DNA from: an uncultured Thalassolituus sp.
Lineage (GTDB): Bacteria; Pseudomonadota; Gammaproteobacteria; Pseudomonadales; Oceanobacteraceae
Direction: 5' to 3'
Assembly: GCA_913054055.1 (NCBI GenBank)
Contig: CAJXIT010000102.1
Coordinates: 1 to 10,293, forward strand
DNA length: 10,293 bases
The translations under genes and the position numbers were made by a program. Shown here piece by piece: positions 6,926 through 10,293 of this stretch (the stretch's first letter is position 1; each line of letters opens with the position of its first letter). A model generated the notes under the pieces. That model was not told the origin of the DNA and did no database searches. It worked only from the letters and a program-made list of their open reading frames with translations.

Positions 6926-7040
6926 CTTTTTTATAGCTGGCCATTATTGCCTAGTCCAATGGCATAATGCAATGGTTGTATCGGACGCTTTGTGCTAATT
7001 TTGCGCATTATAGTCAAAAGTAATTAAAAATGGAGTAATC

Positions 7041-7322
7041 ATGCTTAGATGGGGAATGATTTTGCTGTTCGTACCCAGTGTTGTATTGGTGACCTTGTAT
7101 ATGCTTGAGGCCCAAGATGCCGCTCGCTGTGTACAAGCATCCGGCAGTTGGGACTATGTGATGGGGTTGTGCGATATGGCAAACCATCATGACGTGGTGC
7201 CATTTATGGCAAGGCATGGATTTTGGGTCAATTCAGGCATGCTGGTGTCGATTATTGGCTTAGCCATGACCACTTGGGGCATGATTCTGCGTGGAATGGG
7301 TATTGCCAAAGACGATGATTAA
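7041..7322 (+). CDS. small two-helix membrane protein with a Cys pair
   Basis: Unrecognised 93-aa protein. Hydrophobic segments at about 4-22 and 62-84 flank a 40-residue loop; with the short charged ends kept inside, the loop would face the periplasm. The loop has Cys30 and Cys44 around GSWDYVMGLCD, a pattern (Cys, then Gly-x-Trp, then Gly-x-Cys) seen in various small exported proteins and suited to a disulfide. The C-terminus is IAKDDD. ATG at 7041 has a good GGAG 6 bases upstream, and TATAGT at 7009-7014 could be its -10. It is divergent from the secreted Lys/Ala-rich protein and converges on the TonB/TolA-like gene with 23 bp between stops. The opposite-strand frame here is a shadow: it has no comparable ribosome site or protein features. 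Confidence 0.75.
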   Translation: MLRWGMILLFVPSVVLVTLYMLEAQDAARCVQASGSWDYVMGLCDMANHHDVVPFMARHGFWVNSGMLVSIIGLAMTTWGMILRGMGIAKDDD

Positions 7323-7345
7323 TCACTTGTAAGGCGGTGGCTAGG

Positions 7346-8182
7346 TTAGCTTGCCTCTTTGCCTCCGCGATAGTGAAACTCTAAATGGCGATAATAGCGA
7401 TTAAGTTTATCGGATTTAGGGATTTGAAAGTGCCATACGCTGCGTATGGCTCTTAAAACAGAGGCGTCTAATCGATTGTCGCCACTGGGTAGGTGAATCC
7501 ATGCACTCTTTAAATACCCTTCGGCATCAATATCCAGCCTAATAACCCCAGAATCAGCCAAGCTTGTGCCGTCAGGTTTTACCCATACAAACCTAATTTG
7601 CTCGCTGATGCGTTTCAGCACCATGTTACGCCAGCGTGCTTTTTCTTCCTCTAAGGAGTCCAGTGGCGATTCAACCAAACTATCATCCAGTGCACTGTCG
7701 TCTAGCTCCTCTAATTGCTCACCTAATTTGCTTTTATTTTCACTGTTATTGGGTGTGTCCAGTTCTACATTGTTGATGGCTTGCTGCAATAAATCAGATA
7801 ATGAACTGGTGAGTATTTCTGGGCTGTTTTCATTTGATTGGGAATGATCTTCATTGAGCTCTGGTACGTCTTGCCCTTTTGGCTTAGGGGTTTGCTTGCC
7901 CCCAGTTTCGGCTAGGCCATCACTGTTGTTGGCTTTGTTTATGTCATCTTCCATGTGTTTGGAAGGAGGTGGTAAATCTGAATCTTGTTCCTCGGGTTTA
8001 GGTGTAGGCTCTGGTGTGGGTTCGGGAGTGGGTGGAGCCAGTACAAATTCCATTGTTTGAGCATCGGTTTGTGGTTGAATCGGCGGCTCAGTCGTTGTTT
8101 CAAAATTCACCATCAGCACCACATACACCACAAGGTGTATCAGCAAGCTGGTTAGTATCGTGATTCGAAAAACTGAGTTCAT
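7346..8182 (-). CDS. TonB/TolA-like energy-transducing protein with acidic linker
   Basis: Inner-membrane-anchored, periplasm-spanning protein of 278 aa. The single helix at about 8-26 contains SLLIH, giving the Ser12-x3-His16 spacing that TonB and TolA use to contact their ExbBD or TolQR motors. PTPEPTPEPTPKPEE follows at 51-65, then a long linker rich in Asp, Glu, Ser and Asn to about 180. The C-terminal domain (about 185-270: RISEQIRFVWVKPDG, then GVIRLDIDAEGYLKSAWIHL and DASVLRAIRSVW) matches the TonB/TolA C-terminal fold. I chose ATG 8182, which places a short basic stretch directly before the membrane helix; a longer GTG-initiated frame from 8242 adds 20 residues. Neither has a clear ribosome site. 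No motor or outer-membrane receptor gene is nearby, so its partner is unknown. The linker is unusually acidic. Confidence 0.85.
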   Translation of the reverse strand: MNSVFRITILTSLLIHLVVYVVLMVNFETTTEPPIQPQTDAQTMEFVLAPPTPEPTPEPTPKPEEQDSDLPPPSKHMEDDINKANNSDGLAETGGKQTPKPKGQDVPELNEDHSQSNENSPEILTSSLSDLLQQAINNVELDTPNNSENKSKLGEQLEELDDSALDDSLVESPLDSLEEEKARWRNMVLKRISEQIRFVWVKPDGTSLADSGVIRLDIDAEGYLKSAWIHLPSGDNRLDASVLRAIRSVWHFQIPKSDKLNRYYRHLEFHYRGGKEAS

Positions 8183-8271
8183 AATGGGAAATAAAGTACA
8201 GCAGAATTTGAGGGTTATTAAACTTTCAATCACATAAGACACTAGCCCGTTAAAAGGTTCAAGTTTCTTAT

Positions 8272-8300
8272 TTGTTTTTACCCTGTGCTAAGGTTATTGA
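8272..8300 (+). promoter_or_regulatory. possible promoter of the Nudix gene
   Basis: TTGTTT (8272-8277) and TATTGA (8295-8300) are 17 bp apart, 21 bases before the ATG. The match is partial. The surrounding 139-bp gap between the divergent starts (8182 and 8322) must also hold the promoter of the TonB/TolA-like gene. Confidence 0.3.
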
Positions 8301-8321
8301 ATACTAGAAAGGAAGTCGATT

Positions 8322-8843
8322 ATGTCTCATTTTTCTGTGCCCTCCTACGAGTATTGCCCAAACTGCGGGGCTAAAACCCGATCTAAGCTGATGGATGAGC
8401 ATGCTGTTAAAGTATGCGCTGCTGATTGTGGCTTTGCTCATTTTAATAATCCAACACCTGTGGTGGCGGTGATTGTTGAAACCCCTGAAGGCGTGGTGCT
8501 GGCTCATAATGTGGGTTGGCCAGGTGGTATATTCAGTATCATTACTGGGTATGTGGATCCCTACGAATTACCTGAGCAAACCGCCATTCGAGAAACAAAA
8601 GAAGAGTTAGGGTTAAGTGCTTATGATGCGACATTTGTGGGGCACTATATGTTTGGGCCCAAAAACCAGTTGATCATTGCCTATGCTGTAAAAGCCCATG
8701 GTCCCATTAAAATGAATCATGAGTTAGATGAGTACAAAGTCATACCTGTTCATAAGTTAAAGGGCTGGAAAACAGCAACCGGTGAAGCGGTGACGGACTG
8801 GGTGAATACATTGGGTGCATTAATGCCTAAGCCAAATGAATAG
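8322..8843 (+). CDS. zinc-ribbon Nudix hydrolase
   Basis: Predicted pyrophosphohydrolase of 173 aa acting on nucleoside-diphosphate-linked compounds, cytoplasmic. The N-terminal ribbon has CPNCG (Cys12, Cys15) and CAADCG (Cys32, Cys36), so the second pair has three residues between the Cys. It leads into FAHFNNPTPVVAVIVE, the typical start of a Nudix domain after a ribbon. The Nudix box runs from Gly76 to Leu98 (G-x5-E-x7-RETKEELGL) with the metal-binding REXXEE intact; Thr92 replaces the usual aliphatic residue. This layout resembles NudC (NADH pyrophosphatase), but the chain is shorter and lacks NudC's N-terminal domain, so the substrate is open. ATG at 8322 has a strong AAGGAAG upstream. 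The gene stands alone, ending at an intrinsic terminator. Confidence 0.92.
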   Translation: MSHFSVPSYEYCPNCGAKTRSKLMDEHAVKVCAADCGFAHFNNPTPVVAVIVETPEGVVLAHNVGWPGGIFSIITGYVDPYELPEQTAIRETKEELGLSAYDATFVGHYMFGPKNQLIIAYAVKAHGPIKMNHELDEYKVIPVHKLKGWKTATGEAVTDWVNTLGALMPKPNE

Positions 8844-8876
8844 CAGTAGAACAGGTTAAGGAGTATTTAAATAATT

Positions 8877-8900
8877 AAGCCCCTGAGAAGGGGCTTTTTT
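8877..8900 (+). terminator. intrinsic terminator after the Nudix gene
   Basis: An 8-bp stem, AAGCCCCT with AGGGGCTT (8877-8884 and 8889-8896), closes a GAGA tetraloop (GNRA type) and is followed by T residues to 8900. On the minus strand the stem is followed by TTAATTATTTAAAT, fairly U-rich, so it may also end the convergent gene that stops at 8908. Confidence 0.88.
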
Positions 8901-8907
8901 ACAGCAG

Positions 8908-10293
8908 TTATATTTGACCAGTAAGGGCTAGGTATCCAAAAATGATGGTAGCTGGAACAAAGGATAAAACTTGTAATTTGGATTCTTTATTAAAATTTTT
9001 CATTCTGAATTTTAAGTATTCCCATTCAGACAGCGTTTTCATGATGGCTAATCTTGGTTCTAGGTAGTGCTGGTATTCATGTTTGTTAATGAACGCTCCC
9101 TTGCCTCTGCCAAATATAAATAACGAGTGATCAATTAATACGCCGCGCTCACCTACTTTATAAACCTCATTGATCGGTCGAATCACGGTTTCAGCATTTT
9201 TACTGCTGATTAACATGAGTCTTCCTGCAATGCCTAGGCGTTTGTTTTTTAATTGGTAAGCGATTAAAACACCAGGTAGGGCAACGCTGATTAATCCCAA
9301 TATTAATAAAATGAATGTGCTTTCAAATTGTGAGTTGTTAATTTCTAACAATTGAAACGATAAGTAAAAGCAAAGAACTGCCCCGGCAAGCGACCCAGAG
9401 ACGATCCATAAAAAGTATTGACCAACTGTGCTTGAGCTAAACCAAAATGGCATGCCTTCAGGTTGTGGTAAAATAGCATCGTCTAGATTCACAGATGCTG
9501 ATTGCTCTTTGCTGTATGCTTTTTCTTGTTTTAAACCTATGTATAAGCCCACTAAAATCATGAATGCAAACGTTCCAATGATGATATGACTGATGTTGCG
9601 ATAAAAAACTTTTGTTTCTAGGCTGGCATCTAAAATAGTTTGAATTTTTTCTGGTGTGTTGAATGATGCCCAACTGTTACTGGTTAGGTCATAGGCATAT
9701 AGGGATAAATTATTTAAGTCAGAAAAAACCACGCGGTTATTAATCTGTACAAAGCCGATCGGATCCGGTTCGTAAGATGTATCTAAATTGGTTAAATCCA
9801 ATTTAGACTTTAACGCTCCTGATTTAGAGTAAATATGGATATCACCTTCTTCCATATTGTTATTTTTTACGCCTACCCAGATGTCTTTATCCACTTTAGC
9901 CAGACTAGATGGCCAGCATCCAGCTTCTTTTCTGAACAATGCTAATGGATTGCTTGATTGGCTACTTGTGCATTGGTTGGGCAGTGAAAGTGGAATAAAC
10001 CCTTTTGAAGTCCCGATCGATCCATCATTTAGATCGTAATAATTAATTTGTTTATTGTTGGTGTCCGCTAGCCAAATTTGATTGTCAAAGATACGAATTT
10101 GATTTGGGAAATGTAACTCATCAGTACTGGATTTATCTAATATCTCGCCCTGTAAATTAAAGCGATAAAACATGTGATGAGATGTGTTGGTTAAATACAC
10201 ATGTTCATTATCGCTGTCGTAACTTAAATGGAAGGCTTGCTTGATGCTGGGCAGTTCATGGGTAAAAGGCTTGCAAGTAAATAGGTCAATGGT
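8908..10293 (-). CDS. polytopic membrane protein with N-terminal propeller-like region (5' end outside window)
   Basis: Only the C-terminal 461 residues are visible; the frame stays open to the right edge, so the true start is outside and internal Met or GTG codons should not be taken as the start. Visible residues 1 to about 230 contain short repeats of the kind found in beta-propellers: NQIRIFDNQIWLADTNNKQ, KVDKDIWVGVKNN and QINNRVVFSDLNNLSLYAYD, each an 'is it / was it shown' strand pattern with Asp-Leu-Asn turns. Four membrane helices follow at about 234-254, 291-316, 326-347 and 441-458. Between the third and fourth is a roughly 85-residue cytoplasmic-type segment (RLGIAGRLMLISSK to SEWEYLKFRM) rich in alternating strands. 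Function is unknown. The propeller part is probably periplasmic, where it could bind a ligand or partner. Propeller assignment is by eye. Confidence 0.75.
   Translation of the reverse strand, partial: TIDLFTCKPFTHELPSIKQAFHLSYDSDNEHVYLTNTSHHMFYRFNLQGEILDKSSTDELHFPNQIRIFDNQIWLADTNNKQINYYDLNDGSIGTSKGFIPLSLPNQCTSSQSSNPLALFRKEAGCWPSSLAKVDKDIWVGVKNNNMEEGDIHIYSKSGALKSKLDLTNLDTSYEPDPIGFVQINNRVVFSDLNNLSLYAYDLTSNSWASFNTPEKIQTILDASLETKVFYRNISHIIIGTFAFMILVGLYIGLKQEKAYSKEQSASVNLDDAILPQPEGMPFWFSSSTVGQYFLWIVSGSLAGAVLCFYLSFQLLEINNSQFESTFILLILGLISVALPGVLIAYQLKNKRLGIAGRLMLISSKNAETVIRPINEVYKVGERGVLIDHSLFIFGRGKGAFINKHEYQHYLEPRLAIMKTLSEWEYLKFRMKNFNKESKLQVLSFVPATIIFGYLALTGQI

Noticed and set aside
7998..8036. Short tandem repeat considered as a repeat array
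   Set aside because: It only encodes the Pro-Glu-Pro-Thr linker of the TonB/TolA-like protein and is explained by the coding sequence.
7566..8060. Two plus-strand frames (93 and 68 aa, Ser-rich) opposite the TonB/TolA-like gene
   Set aside because: They are mirror images of its acidic and Pro-Glu linker codons; Ser/Gly runs arise from the antisense of that biased sequence, and neither has a ribosome site.
1..10293. Search for defence genes, mobile elements, phage genes, CRISPR or tRNA
   Set aside because: No direct-repeat array, transposase, integrase, nuclease, methylase or tRNA fold was found, and gene content and codon use look uniform across the window.

Overview
The window looks like an ordinary chromosomal stretch of a Gram-negative, probably marine, gammaproteobacterium. 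The evidence is a moderately AT-rich composition, a long-form acyl-CoA dehydrogenase, a TonB/TolA-like protein, Sec signal peptides, and families common in Oceanospirillales-type heterotrophs. The taxon is an inference from gene content, not from a marker gene. I saw no rRNA, tRNA, CRISPR array, insertion sequence, integrase, toxin-antitoxin pair or recognisable defence system.

Left part (1-3170): a minus-strand acyl-CoA dehydrogenase is cut by the left edge. Upstream of it, also on the minus strand, is an XRE/MmyB-type regulator. The 374-bp gap between them holds a near-perfect palindrome placed between a possible -35 and -10 of the dehydrogenase gene. It also holds a strong intrinsic terminator pointing right, with no gene to terminate, so a short plus-strand RNA is possible there.

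Middle part (3170-5900): a plus-strand histidine-phosphatase-family protein with a changed catalytic core converges on a minus-strand pair, a 109-aa unknown protein with a TTG start and an ABA4-like (DUF4281) membrane protein. Divergent from that pair is an alpha/beta hydrolase, which ends at a symmetrical terminator shared with the next convergent gene.

Right part (5900-10293): a secreted protein with a long Lys/Ala-rich segment (minus), a small two-helix membrane protein with a Cys pair (plus), a TonB/TolA-like protein with an acidic linker (minus), a zinc-ribbon Nudix hydrolase (plus), and a polytopic protein with a repeat-rich N-terminal part cut by the right edge (minus). Most genes are single or paired units in alternating orientation, so few operon-based functional links can be drawn. 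The acyl-CoA dehydrogenase, the MmyB-type regulator (a family tied to fatty-acid-like ligands) and the hydrolase fit lipid metabolism loosely. I found no convincing new multi-gene system; the most checkable leads are the orphan terminator/possible small RNA and the palindromic operator.
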